This document shows positions 12,488 to 20,611 of a DNA stretch of 22,525 bases, piece after piece (position 1 is the stretch's first letter; each line of letters starts with the position of its first letter). Under the pieces are notes generated by a model that made no database searches, had not been told where the DNA came from, and was given only the letters and a program-made list of their open reading frames with translations. The DNA lies in the IMG/VR virus record IMGVR_UViG_3300003203_000004, positions 296 through 22,820 of that record; one strand, 5' to 3'. The stretch comes from a virus. The position numbers and the translations under genes are program-made.

Positions 12488-12979
12488 GTGGCGAAGCAGG
12501 CCTTGACGGTCAAGCTGAGCGCCTCGGGTGTGCGGCCAGTGCTGGCCGCGTTCCGGCACCTGCCGAAGGACGCGAACACCGAGCTGCGTGCCGCGTCGCT
12601 GCGGATCGCGGACATCCTGGCCACCTCAGCAAAGGACGCCTCCCACATCGACGGCCAGGCCGCGGCGGTGGGCAAGACGGTGAAGGCGGTCCGGGATCGG
12701 GTGCCGGTGGTGCAGGCCGGCGGCGCGCGGCGGGTCACCTCGACCGGGGCTCGCGCGTACGAGCTGCTGTTCGGGTCGGAGTTCGGCATGAGCCGCAGGT
12801 CCGGTTGGTACGCCGCGGCGCGGTACCGCGACTCGACCGGCCGGCAGTACGCCTCTGGGCATCGCGGCACCAGTGGACGGTGGTTCTTCCCCAGCGTCGA
12901 GCGGGAGCTGCCCGCCGTGCTGCGGCAGTGGGAGCGGGCGGCGGACGCGATCCTGCGTCGGTTCGAGCAGGGGGGCTGA
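12488..12979 (+). CDS. HK97-gp10-like tail/neck protein, 163 aa
   Basis: GTG 12488 has a strong AGGAGG about eight bases upstream; GTG 12482 in frame would be too close. The N-terminal 'LPKDANTELRAASLRIADILATSAK' helix, a basic middle with VPVVQAGGARRVTSTG, 'AYELLFGSEFGMSRRSGWYAAARY', then 'SGRWFFPSVERELPAVLRQWERAADAILRRF' match the HK97 gp10 / minor capsid-tail joining family. Such genes usually precede the tail tube; here it lies after the chaperones and just before the tape measure, which is unusual and could mean a tail-side role. Confidence 0.6.
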   Translation: MAKQALTVKLSASGVRPVLAAFRHLPKDANTELRAASLRIADILATSAKDASHIDGQAAAVGKTVKAVRDRVPVVQAGGARRVTSTGARAYELLFGSEFGMSRRSGWYAAARYRDSTGRQYASGHRGTSGRWFFPSVERELPAVLRQWERAADAILRRFEQGG

Positions 12980-12982
12980 CTG

Positions 12983-15586
12983 GTGGCCGCCGAGCGCACC
13001 ATCCGCATCAAGGTCGACGGCGACGGTAAGGGCCTGATCGTCACGGTCCGCACCGTCGAACGGGAGATCGAGCGGGTGGGCAAGAAGGTTGACGAGGCGA
13101 ACCGCCGGTTCGGCGCGGCGGTGCGCGGCGCGGCGAAGTTCGCGGCCGCCGCGGCAACGTTGTCCTCGTCGACCAGCGGTCTCGCCGGGTTGGGGTCGAC
13201 GCTCGCGACCGCGACCGGTGCCCTGGTCGGGTTGCCGGCGCTCGCCGGCGCCGGCGCGGCGGCGCTGGGCACGCTGAAGCTCGGTGCGAGCGGCGCGGAG
13301 CGGGCGCTCAAGGGCCTCGACGACACGCTGATCCCGCTCCGGGCGCAGGTCTCTGGGGTGTTCGAAGCGGGTCTGGCGCCTGCGGTCGCCTCGATCAACC
13401 GCGTGATTCCGAAGACGGCGGCCGGGTTCTCCCGGATCGCGCAGGAGATGGCCGGTGTCGCCGTGGCTGCGGCCGACACGCTCGCGCTCCCGCAGAACAC
13501 GAGGGACCTCAACGGATTGCTGGACCAGACCGCCGGGCTCATGTCCGGTGTCCGGCGGTCCGCTGGTCCGCTGACGCAGGCGTTCGTGGACGTCGTGGCG
13601 GTGGGGTCGGAGGGGTTCGGCAGCATCGGTGACCGGATCGCCGCGGCCAGCCAGCGGTTCGCCGGGTTCATCGCCGCCGCCCGCGAGTCCGGGCAGCTGC
13701 GTGCCTTCCTCGACAACGGGATCGACGCGCTGCAGCAGATGTGGCAGACGCTCAAGGACATCGGCGCGATCGTCCGCGGCGTGTTCTCCGGGATCTCCGA
13801 GGGCGCCGGTGGGGTCGGTGCGAGTTTCCAGCCGGCGATCCGCGCCATGCGCGAGTTCGTCGAGTCCACGCGGGGGCAGGAGTTCCTGCGGCGGATCGGG
13901 GCCGCGCTCGCCGAGATCGGCGACGCTGTCGGTGGGGTGCTCGCCGCCGGGCTGCACGCTGTCGCCCCGCTCGTGGGTCCGCTCGCGCAGACCTTCGCCA
14001 TGCTCGCCTCGACCGCCTCGGGGATCTTGGTGCCGGCGCTGACCGTCCTGGGGCCCATCCTCGAGGTGATCGGCAACTTCATGGCCGAGAACGAGGGTCT
14101 GGTCCGGGTGCTGGCGTCCGTCCTCGGCGGCCTGGCCGTCGCGTACCTCTCGGTGCAGGGCGCGATCAAGCTGGTCAACACCACGACCGAGCTGTGGAAC
14201 ACCCTGTCCGGCGTGGCCGCGAACAAGGTGATCGGGCTGGGCACCGCGTTCGCCGGGATGAGCACCGCGGCCCGCGTCGCGTCCCTGTCCATGGGCGCGA
14301 TCGGTGTCGTCGCATCGCTGATCGGCGCGGCGCTGTCGCTGTTCAGCGGCCAGTCCGCCGAGGCCGAGCAGCAGCAACAGGCGTTCGCGGCCGCGTCGAA
14401 GAGCGTGGCCAAGGTCCTCGCCGAGGAGAACGCCGCACTCAACCAGCGCACCCGCACCGCCGCGGCCGCCGCTCTCGAAGAGGCCGGCCTGCTGCGGGCA
14501 GCCGAGGACCACAAGATCGCCACGCGCGACCTGACCGACGCCTACCTCGGTGACAACGAGGCCCGGAAGCGGGTCAACGCCACCATCCAGGAGCAGATCG
14601 ACCACCTCAACAGGTTGCAGGACGCGGCGCTCGCCGAGGGCGACGCCAACCGAGGCGCTGACCTGCAGTCCGAAATCGAGGGTCTGGAGGAACTGAAGAC
14701 CCAGATCGACGGGGCGATCGGCACTCGGGAGACCGAGTCGGACGCCATCGAGAGGCAGCGCCGGGCGACCGAGGAGTCCACCTCCGCCACAGAGGATGCG
14801 ACGTCCGCGCTTCAGGCGCAGATCGCTGCGATGGAAGAGCTGATCAACAAGCAGCGGGAAGCCGCCGGCGTCGTGCTGAACCAGCGAGAGGCCGAGCGCA
14901 ACCTGCTGGACACTTTCGCGCAGGCGGACGAAGCCCTCGCCAACAACGGCAAGACCCTCGACGTGAACACGCAGAAGGGCCGGGACAACCAGGCCGCCCT
15001 GGACGCCATCGTCAGCAAGACGTTCGACGTGATCGATTCCCAGGCCAAGAACGGGGCCAGCAATCTCCAGTTGCAGGCGACGATGGACGCGTCGCGGAAG
15101 AAGTTCATCGAGGTCGCCACCCAGATGGGCCTCACGACGCCGCAGGCGGAAGCACTCGCCGACCAGCTCGGGTTGATCCCCGGGGTCTACACCGCCACCG
15201 TCCGAGCGGACACCAGCGGTGCGCGCAACGAGTTGAACGGCTTCGCCGGGCTGCTGCAGTCCATCTTCGGGCGCACCTACACGGTGGCCGCCAACGTCGT
15301 CACCTCGGTCGCCAACACCGTCGGTCGCCGGGCGGTCGGTGGCCCGGTCCTCCCGGGACGTGACTACCTGGTCGGTGAACGCGGCATCGAGATCCTCCGC
15401 ATGTCCGGGGCCGGCGGCGGCACGGTCATCCCGAACCACCAGACCGAGCGGATGCTGGGTGGCGACACGATCGTCTACGTCACGATCGACGGCCAGCAGC
15501 TGCAGGGCCGCATCGACGCCACCGTGCGAGAGAACAACCGCGCGATGAAGCGGGCCGCCAGCTCCGGCACTGGGGGCGCGCGATGA
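12983..15586 (+). CDS. Tape measure protein, 867 aa
   Basis: This is the longest protein in the window and sets tail length. It starts with a beta hairpin (RTIRIKVDGDGKGLIVTVRTVE) and amphipathic helix, then Ala/Gly-rich hydrophobic segments (about residues 48-110), 'IRAMREFVESTRGQEFLRRIG' helices, and further hydrophobic helices (about 340-455). A long charged coiled-coil region follows (about 460-660). The C-terminus holds the conserved tape-measure tail GGPVLPGRDYLVGERGIEIL followed by a MSGAGGGTVIPN segment. Using the usual 0.15 nm per residue, the tail would be about 130 nm, an inference. No peptidase or muralytic motif was seen. GTG 12983 starts three bases after the previous stop. Confidence 0.9.
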   Translation: MAAERTIRIKVDGDGKGLIVTVRTVEREIERVGKKVDEANRRFGAAVRGAAKFAAAAATLSSSTSGLAGLGSTLATATGALVGLPALAGAGAAALGTLKLGASGAERALKGLDDTLIPLRAQVSGVFEAGLAPAVASINRVIPKTAAGFSRIAQEMAGVAVAAADTLALPQNTRDLNGLLDQTAGLMSGVRRSAGPLTQAFVDVVAVGSEGFGSIGDRIAAASQRFAGFIAAARESGQLRAFLDNGIDALQQMWQTLKDIGAIVRGVFSGISEGAGGVGASFQPAIRAMREFVESTRGQEFLRRIGAALAEIGDAVGGVLAAGLHAVAPLVGPLAQTFAMLASTASGILVPALTVLGPILEVIGNFMAENEGLVRVLASVLGGLAVAYLSVQGAIKLVNTTTELWNTLSGVAANKVIGLGTAFAGMSTAARVASLSMGAIGVVASLIGAALSLFSGQSAEAEQQQQAFAAASKSVAKVLAEENAALNQRTRTAAAAALEEAGLLRAAEDHKIATRDLTDAYLGDNEARKRVNATIQEQIDHLNRLQDAALAEGDANRGADLQSEIEGLEELKTQIDGAIGTRETESDAIERQRRATEESTSATEDATSALQAQIAAMEELINKQREAAGVVLNQREAERNLLDTFAQADEALANNGKTLDVNTQKGRDNQAALDAIVSKTFDVIDSQAKNGASNLQLQATMDASRKKFIEVATQMGLTTPQAEALADQLGLIPGVYTATVRADTSGARNELNGFAGLLQSIFGRTYTVAANVVTSVANTVGRRAVGGPVLPGRDYLVGERGIEILRMSGAGGGTVIPNHQTERMLGGDTIVYVTIDGQQLQGRIDATVRENNRAMKRAASSGTGGAR

Positions 15587-16980
15587 CGGTCACCCTCACC
15601 TACGACGCAACCTTGTCCCGCGTGCGGGTCGACGCGAGCGGGCTGCCGACCGACTCGCCGGTGTTGGTCGAGCGGTCCACCAACCAGATCACCTGGACGA
15701 CCGTGCGGGGCGGCGTCGACGTCACGGTCACGGCCGGCGCCATGTCCACGGTGGACGACTACGAGTTCGTGCCCGACGTCCCCAACTACTACCGGGTGAC
15801 CTACCCGGCCGCGATGTCCTTTGTGAATGCCGGCACGGCGGCGCACGCGGTCAACGCCAGCGTGTCCCCCGGTGTGCCGGCCGCTATCGCCGCCGGCGAC
15901 GTACTGCTCATGCTCGCGGCGATCCGCAACTCCGGCGCCGGCGCACCCGCTACGCCGGCGGGCTGGTCCAAGCTCGTCGACGCCGGGAACATGTGCCTGT
16001 TCGGCAAGGTCGCCGGCAGCTCGGAGTCCGCGCCCACCGTGACGTTCACCGGCGGCGTCGCCAACGCCGACACCTCCGCGCAGATCGCCGCGTTCCGCGG
16101 CGTCAACCTGGCCCCGCTCGCGACCGCCAACCAGCTCAACGTCTCGGCGCAGGACATCGCCGCGCCGGCGGTGACCCTCGCCGCGGAGGTCGACCACGCG
16201 CTCGCCGTGTGGCTGGGCTGGAAGCAGGACGACTGGACCAGCGTCGCCCCGGTCGTCGACGGCATCGAGATCGGCGAACCTGACACCACCACCGGCGACG
16301 ACCAGGGCATCGTCTGGGACTACCGGCTGGTCACCACCTTCGCGTTCACAGCGACCGCGGTCCGGACGTTCGTGGTGACCGGGGGCGCGGCCGCGATCAG
16401 CCGAGGCGCGGCCGCCGTGTTCTCCACGACCTACCTCAAGCAGTCGAACAACATCACCCCGGTGCTGGACACGGTGTGGCTGAAGAACATCGCCCGCCCG
16501 TTCCTCAACCGACCGGTCACCGTCACCGACTGGTCGGACATCGAACGCCCCTCGAGGAACGGCGTGTTCGACGTCATCGCACGCACCCTGCCGATCGCCG
16601 TCACCGACCTGCGATCGTCGCGACGCTACGACCTCGTCCTCACCACCGACACCGTCGACGAGGCCGACGAGCTGGACCTGTGCCTGGCGTCCGGCGACCC
16701 GATCCTGCTGCACGTCCCTTCGGACTGCCCGATCCCCGGCATGTACGCGGTCGTCGGCAACGTCACCATCTCCCGCCGCGAACCACGATCGACCCGCCGG
16801 TACCTGAACCTGCCGCTGATCGAGTGCGCGGCCCCGACCCCGGAGATCGTCGGCGCGACCAACACGTGGGCCGCGGTGATCGCCAGCTACGCGACGTGGG
16901 CCGACCTGATCGCCGCGAACCCGACGTGGCAGGACGTGCTCGACGGCATCGCGGACCCCGGCGACGTGGTGGTGGACTGA
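15583..16980 (+). CDS. Distal tail / minor tail protein with inserted domain, 465 aa
   Basis: The ATG overlaps the tape-measure stop. Residues 1-75 form a fibronectin-like strand set ending in YYRVTY, and residues 290-415 (NNITPVLDTVWLKNIARPFLNRPVTV onward) continue the distal-tail-protein pattern. Between them, about 77-285, sits an apparent inserted beta-rich domain with GDVLLMLAAIRNSGAGAPATPAGW and HALAVWLGWKQDDW, of the kind found in phage adhesins. The C-terminus has three TW repeats (NTWAAVIASY, ATWADLIAAN, PTWQDVLDGI; residues 428-456). Likely role: hub-to-tube joint with a possible sugar-binding insertion. Confidence 0.7.
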   Translation: MTVTLTYDATLSRVRVDASGLPTDSPVLVERSTNQITWTTVRGGVDVTVTAGAMSTVDDYEFVPDVPNYYRVTYPAAMSFVNAGTAAHAVNASVSPGVPAAIAAGDVLLMLAAIRNSGAGAPATPAGWSKLVDAGNMCLFGKVAGSSESAPTVTFTGGVANADTSAQIAAFRGVNLAPLATANQLNVSAQDIAAPAVTLAAEVDHALAVWLGWKQDDWTSVAPVVDGIEIGEPDTTTGDDQGIVWDYRLVTTFAFTATAVRTFVVTGGAAAISRGAAAVFSTTYLKQSNNITPVLDTVWLKNIARPFLNRPVTVTDWSDIERPSRNGVFDVIARTLPIAVTDLRSSRRYDLVLTTDTVDEADELDLCLASGDPILLHVPSDCPIPGMYAVVGNVTISRREPRSTRRYLNLPLIECAAPTPEIVGATNTWAAVIASYATWADLIAANPTWQDVLDGIADPGDVVVD

Positions 16981-18101
16981 TGCGCCCCGTCTCCGACGCG
17001 TTCCTCCGGGCCCTGTCCGGCAGCCACCGCATGATCGCCCGCGCCCGCGTCGTCACCACCTTCCCCACCGGCGTCGACCCGCCCGGCACCGTCGTCGACA
17101 TCGAGAGCGGCGACGTCCGATTCGACGCCTCGGCGAAGATCCGCGGCGACCTCGACGTGTCGCTGCCCGGCGACTACTGGCCGACCAGCCCGGACGACCT
17201 CGTCACCCCATACGGCAACGAGCTGTTCATCGAGCGCGGCATCGTGCTCGGCGGAGGCCGGCGCGAGTGGGTGTCCCAGGGCTACTACCGGATCGAGTCG
17301 GTCGAGCAGGACGACGCCTCCGGCGGTCTGGTGCGGGTGACCGGCAAGGACCGCATGGCCGGCATCATCGACGCCCGCCTCGAGGCGCCGATCCAGTTCC
17401 TGCCGGGCACCAGCGTGGCCGACGTGTTCGACACCCTGGTGCGCGACGTCTACCCGACCGCGACCATCGAATACGACTTCGACGCCGACGCGGTCAGCTT
17501 CCCCGGCAACCACCTCGCCGAGCAGGACCGGTGGGGGTTCCTCGACGACATCGTCCGCGCCCTCGGCAAGACATGGTTCTGGGACTACCGCGGCGTGCTG
17601 GTCGTCAAAGACGCACCAGCGCTGTCCACGGCCGCGTGGACGGTCTCCTCGGGTGAGGGTGGGGTTCTGGTCGCGATGGGCCGCGAGCGGTCCCGTGAGG
17701 GCGTATACAACGCGGTCGTCGCCCAGGGCGAAGCACCCGGCGACGAGGAGCCCGTCCGGGCCGTCGCGCGCGACACGTCGCTCGCCAGCCCCACCCGGTG
17801 GGGCGGGCCGTTCGGGAAGGTGCCTCGCTACTTCAGCTCGGGGTTCATCGTCACCACGCCGCAGGCCGGCAACGCTGCCGCATCGATCCTGGCCCGTTCG
17901 CTAGGGCTGCCGTACCGGGTCGACTTCCAGACCGTGCCGAACCCGGCGCTCGAACCGCTCGACCCCGTCGACATCACGCTGCGGGACCGGACCGAGCGAC
18001 ACGTGATCGACGAACTGACCATCCCGCTCACCGCCGACCGGGCACTCACCGCGACCACCAAGGACATGACCGACGTGTCGATCGAAGTGGAGGGCGTATG
18101 A
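16980..18101 (+). CDS. Baseplate hub-like tail protein (DUF5047 type), 373 aa
   Basis: The ATG overlaps the preceding TGA by one base (TGATG). The start, PVSDAFLRALSGSHRMIARARVVT, then 'TVVDIESGDVRFDASAKIRGDLDV', then 'PYGNELFIERGIVLGGG' and 'WVSQGYYRIESV', is the typical DUF5047 pattern of actinophage tail proteins. Later segments (YNAVVAQGEAPGDEEPVRAVA, 'PLDPVDITLRDRTERHVIDELTIPLTADRALTA') match the hub/tail-associated fold. It is probably the central tail-tip hub next to the Dit-like protein. No lytic domain is visible. Confidence 0.75.
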   Translation: MRPVSDAFLRALSGSHRMIARARVVTTFPTGVDPPGTVVDIESGDVRFDASAKIRGDLDVSLPGDYWPTSPDDLVTPYGNELFIERGIVLGGGRREWVSQGYYRIESVEQDDASGGLVRVTGKDRMAGIIDARLEAPIQFLPGTSVADVFDTLVRDVYPTATIEYDFDADAVSFPGNHLAEQDRWGFLDDIVRALGKTWFWDYRGVLVVKDAPALSTAAWTVSSGEGGVLVAMGRERSREGVYNAVVAQGEAPGDEEPVRAVARDTSLASPTRWGGPFGKVPRYFSSGFIVTTPQAGNAAASILARSLGLPYRVDFQTVPNPALEPLDPVDITLRDRTERHVIDELTIPLTADRALTATTKDMTDVSIEVEGV

Positions 18102-18751
18102 ACGCCGACGACCTCTCCGCGATGCTCGCGTCCACGCCGGCCGCCGACACCAGCCTGCCGGACTTCGGGTGGCACCAAGGTCTGGTGCTGGTGTGGAACT
18201 CGACCAACAACACCAACAAGATCCGGGTGGCCGGCAGCGACCTCGACAACCTCCCCGTGCTCACCTCGGCCGGCTCGGTGTCCCTGCAGCCCGGCACGAT
18301 CGTGGGAATCCTCCGGTACCGCACCAGCTACTTCGTGCTCGGTCGGATCGTGGCGCCCGGCTCCGGGCTGGTGCAGCCGCAGACACCGATCCTGCTGTAC
18401 CCGCAGTTCATCTCGAACGGCGCCGCCGGCACGATCGGCCAGGCTCGGGTGAACTCCGGTGTGCTGGCCACCTGGGAAGGGCGTGTCCGTCCAAACGCGC
18501 CGTACGTCGAAGTGGACGGAGTCTGGGGCAACCTCTCCGGCTCCGGTTCGACCACCTACCAGATCAAGCTCGGCGGCACCAAGGTCGGCGAGTGGATCTC
18601 CACCACGCTGGAGGTCAACCGTAAAGGTCCCTTCGACGTGCGCGACTACATCGGACAGGACTGGCTGAAGATCGAGCTCGCGATCGTCGCCAGCACAGGC
18701 ACCGGCGAGAAGGCCATTCAGCCTCTCGGCGCGTATTTCCGGCAGGGATAG
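18098..18751 (+). CDS. Minor tail / baseplate protein, 217 aa
   Basis: ATGA overlap with the hub gene. The N-terminal part (GLVLVWNSTNNTNKIRVAGSDLDNLPVLT, 'VSLQPGTIVGILRYRTSYFVLGRIVAPG') reads as a small OB-like barrel, often seen as a baseplate accessory of actinophages. The C-terminal 120 residues are another beta domain (GTIGQARVNSGVLATWEGRVRP, 'YIGQDWLKIELAIV'). Position indicates a tail-tip or fibre-base part. Exact job unknown. Confidence 0.65.
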   Translation: MNADDLSAMLASTPAADTSLPDFGWHQGLVLVWNSTNNTNKIRVAGSDLDNLPVLTSAGSVSLQPGTIVGILRYRTSYFVLGRIVAPGSGLVQPQTPILLYPQFISNGAAGTIGQARVNSGVLATWEGRVRPNAPYVEVDGVWGNLSGSGSTTYQIKLGGTKVGEWISTTLEVNRKGPFDVRDYIGQDWLKIELAIVASTGTGEKAIQPLGAYFRQG

Positions 18752-18762
18752 GAGAAACACCC

Positions 18763-19470
18763 ATGGCGACCACCCCGGTCTACGCGTTCCCCTACCCGGG
18801 CGTAGGTGACCAGCCGCACGGCCCCAACCAGCTACAGGCCATGGCCCTCGCGGTCGAGGCCCAGCTGGTGCGGATCGACGGCAGCGCGGTGCTCTCCGTG
18901 GCCAGCCTCGGTGCGGTCACGTCGCCGTTCACCAACCAGGTCGTGTTCAACACCACCGACGGCTGCGCCTACAAGTGGAACGGGTCGGCGTGGGTGCTGT
19001 TCCATCCCGGTGAGACGTGGATCTACAAGGCCGCCACCGAGTCCGTCACGAACAGCACGACGATGCAGAACGACGACGCGTTCGCGTTCGGTGTCGCGGT
19101 CAACTCCGCGTACGCCATGGAGTCGTGTGTGTTCTACGACGGTCCCGGGGATCCCGCCGGTGGCCTGAAGATGGGGTTCACCGGCCCCACCGGTGCGTCG
19201 TTGCTGTTCGCGAACTTCGGTGTCAACGGGGCCGGCGGCTCTGGTTCCCTGACCGACTACAACGTGGTCGGCGAGGGCCTGGCGGCCGGCAGTCCTCGTG
19301 GTGTCGGAACGAACACCGCCGGGTTCCCCATGAGCTGCCGTCCCGCCGGGACGCTGGTCACCGCAGGCACTGCGGGAACTCTGCAGTACCAGTGGGCCCA
19401 GCGAGCGGCCAACGCCACCGCGGTGCGTGTGCTGAGCGGGTCGTGGATGAAACTCACCAAGATCGCCTGA
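18763..19470 (+). CDS. Tail fibre / receptor-binding protein candidate, 235 aa
   Basis: ATG 18763 follows AGGAG. The N-terminus TTPVYAFPYPGVGDQPHGPNQLQAMALAVEAQLVRIDG is the common attachment module of actinophage fibre proteins (YAFPYP..D.P...Q.MALAVEA). A short KWNGSAWVLFHPGETW linker leads to a Gly/Thr/Ser-rich beta domain (about residues 90-235) with no recognised enzymatic motif. As the last tail gene it is the best receptor-binding candidate in the window; specificity cannot be read from sequence. Confidence 0.65.
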   Translation: MATTPVYAFPYPGVGDQPHGPNQLQAMALAVEAQLVRIDGSAVLSVASLGAVTSPFTNQVVFNTTDGCAYKWNGSAWVLFHPGETWIYKAATESVTNSTTMQNDDAFAFGVAVNSAYAMESCVFYDGPGDPAGGLKMGFTGPTGASLLFANFGVNGAGGSGSLTDYNVVGEGLAAGSPRGVGTNTAGFPMSCRPAGTLVTAGTAGTLQYQWAQRAANATAVRVLSGSWMKLTKIA

Positions 19471-19487
19471 CGAGGAGGATGGACACG

Positions 19488-19715
19488 ATGATCTGCAACG
19501 CCGCACACCCCGCCCTCAAGGGCGTTCGCTGCGGCCGTGAGCCCGGCCCGAATGCGCGCGCCGAAGACATCTATCGAACAGGCGAGTTCGGCGAAATCCT
19601 GCTGGATGAGGACGGCGCCCCCCAGATCGAGACACCGGGCCGGGACGTCCACGTGCACTCCGGCAAGAGCGCCGACGGTGGGACCCACCGGTGGGAAGAC
19701 GCGCCGTCGGCGTGA
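19488..19715 (+). CDS. Small zinc-motif protein, 75 aa
   Basis: Of two in-frame ATGs, 19488 is chosen because GAGGAGG (19472-19478) is nine bases upstream; the ATG at 19479 would touch it. The product starts MICNAAHPALKGVRCGRE and ends with DVHVHSGKSADGGTHRWED. Cys, His, Cys and a later HxH could bind zinc, as in small proteins common after actinophage tail genes. Function unknown. Confidence 0.65.
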   Translation: MICNAAHPALKGVRCGREPGPNARAEDIYRTGEFGEILLDEDGAPQIETPGRDVHVHSGKSADGGTHRWEDAPSA

Positions 19716-19730
19716 TCAGAGGAGGTGTAG

Positions 19731-19967
19731 GTGGGTGACCTTTTCATCGGTCTCGCAGCGCTGGTCACTGCACTGTCGTCTGCGTTCGCACTCGTCTGGA
19801 CGACGGTCCGGAGTGGACGTAAGCCGGAGCAGGTCGCGAAGAGCGCGGCCGAGGAGTCTGCGGCCGCGGTGGTCGAGGCGCTCGCCGACGGCCAGCTCAC
19901 CCCGGACGAGGTCGAGCAGATCCGCCAGGTACTCGGCAAGCAGCGGGAAGGCGGGCAGTCCTCGTGA
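19731..19967 (+). CDS. One-TM small membrane protein of lysis cassette, 78 aa
   Basis: GTG 19731 follows GGAGGTGTAG. Residues 3-24 (DLFIGLAALVTALSSAFALVWTTV) are a membrane helix with almost nothing outside, followed by a basic patch (RSGRKPEQ) and a cytoplasmic helix with an acidic Glu/Asp-rich end (LADGQLTPDEVEQIRQVLGKQ). This fits a holin-like or antiholin-like lysis partner; overlap with the collagen-like gene (GTGA) supports cotranslation. Identity as holin is inferred. Confidence 0.6.
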   Translation: MGDLFIGLAALVTALSSAFALVWTTVRSGRKPEQVAKSAAEESAAAVVEALADGQLTPDEVEQIRQVLGKQREGGQSS

Positions 19968-20611
19968 CGAAGGATGAGCGGGTGGCCGCCCTGACCGAGG
20001 CTGCCGCGACCCATGCTGTCGAACGACATGACCCGCACGCCGCCCGCCGGCGCCGTGCCGCGCTCGCCGCCGCGGTGTTCCTGGCGGCGAGCCTGCTGGG
20101 CGGGGGTACATGGGTCGCGTTGCGGCTGGCCGAGTTGCAGGGGCAGGCCGACAGCAACGCCGTGATCGCGCAGCGGCTGGCGAATCAGGTCGAGCAGCTC
20201 GGCGCCGACCCGGTCGTCGCCCCGCCAGCCGCTGGCGCGCAGGGTGCCGACGGCCGGGACGGCGTGGATGGCGTGGACGGCAAGGACGGCCGCGATGGCC
20301 GTGACGGGAAGGACGGCGTCGACGGGACGACCCCGCCGTGCATGACCCAACCGGCACAGTGCCGCGGCGCTGATGGACACGACGGCACGGACGGCGCGCC
20401 TGGAAAAGACGGCGCCGACGGGCAGGACGGCAAGGACGGGGTCGACGGCAAGGACGGAGCGCCGCCGGCCGGCTGGACGTGGGTCGACGGCGATGGCCAA
20501 CCCCAGTCGTGCACGCGGGACGGCGGAACGGACACCGCGCCGCACTACGCATGCACCACCGAGCCGCCACCCGAGACCGTGCCCGGCAGTCCACTCCGGA
20601 TCGGAGAGTGA
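19964..20611 (+). CDS. Membrane-anchored collagen-like protein, 215 aa
   Basis: GTG 19964 overlaps the preceding stop. A basic N-terminus (HAARRRRAAL) precedes one membrane helix, residues 32-53, then a short coiled-coil-like stretch (LAELQGQADSNAVIAQRLANQVEQLG). Two collagen-type Gly-X-Y blocks follow (91-121 and 135-165), very rich in Asp-Gly and Lys-Asp-Gly, separated by a Cys-containing spacer (Cys126, Cys133). The Thr/Pro-rich tail has two more Cys (183, 197). Predicted topology puts the collagen stalk outside the membrane. Its setting between a one-TM protein and the endolysin suggests a lysis-linked role such as a trimeric envelope-spanning stalk. That is inference. Confidence 0.75.
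   Translation: MTKDERVAALTEAAATHAVERHDPHAARRRRAALAAAVFLAASLLGGGTWVALRLAELQGQADSNAVIAQRLANQVEQLGADPVVAPPAAGAQGADGRDGVDGVDGKDGRDGRDGKDGVDGTTPPCMTQPAQCRGADGHDGTDGAPGKDGADGQDGKDGVDGKDGAPPAGWTWVDGDGQPQSCTRDGGTDTAPHYACTTEPPPETVPGSPLRIGE

Noticed and set aside
12439-15439. Very long open frames on the minus strand (694 and 937 codons) opposite the tape measure gene
   Set aside because: They are codon-bias shadows of a GC-rich gene. Their translations are low-complexity Arg/Pro/Asp strings without domain patterns, while the plus strand gives a clear tape measure protein.
20250-20460. The GACGGC-type repeats as a CRISPR-like or regulatory repeat array
   Set aside because: The period is 9 or fewer bases and in frame, fully explained by Gly-X-Y collagen triplets in the protein.
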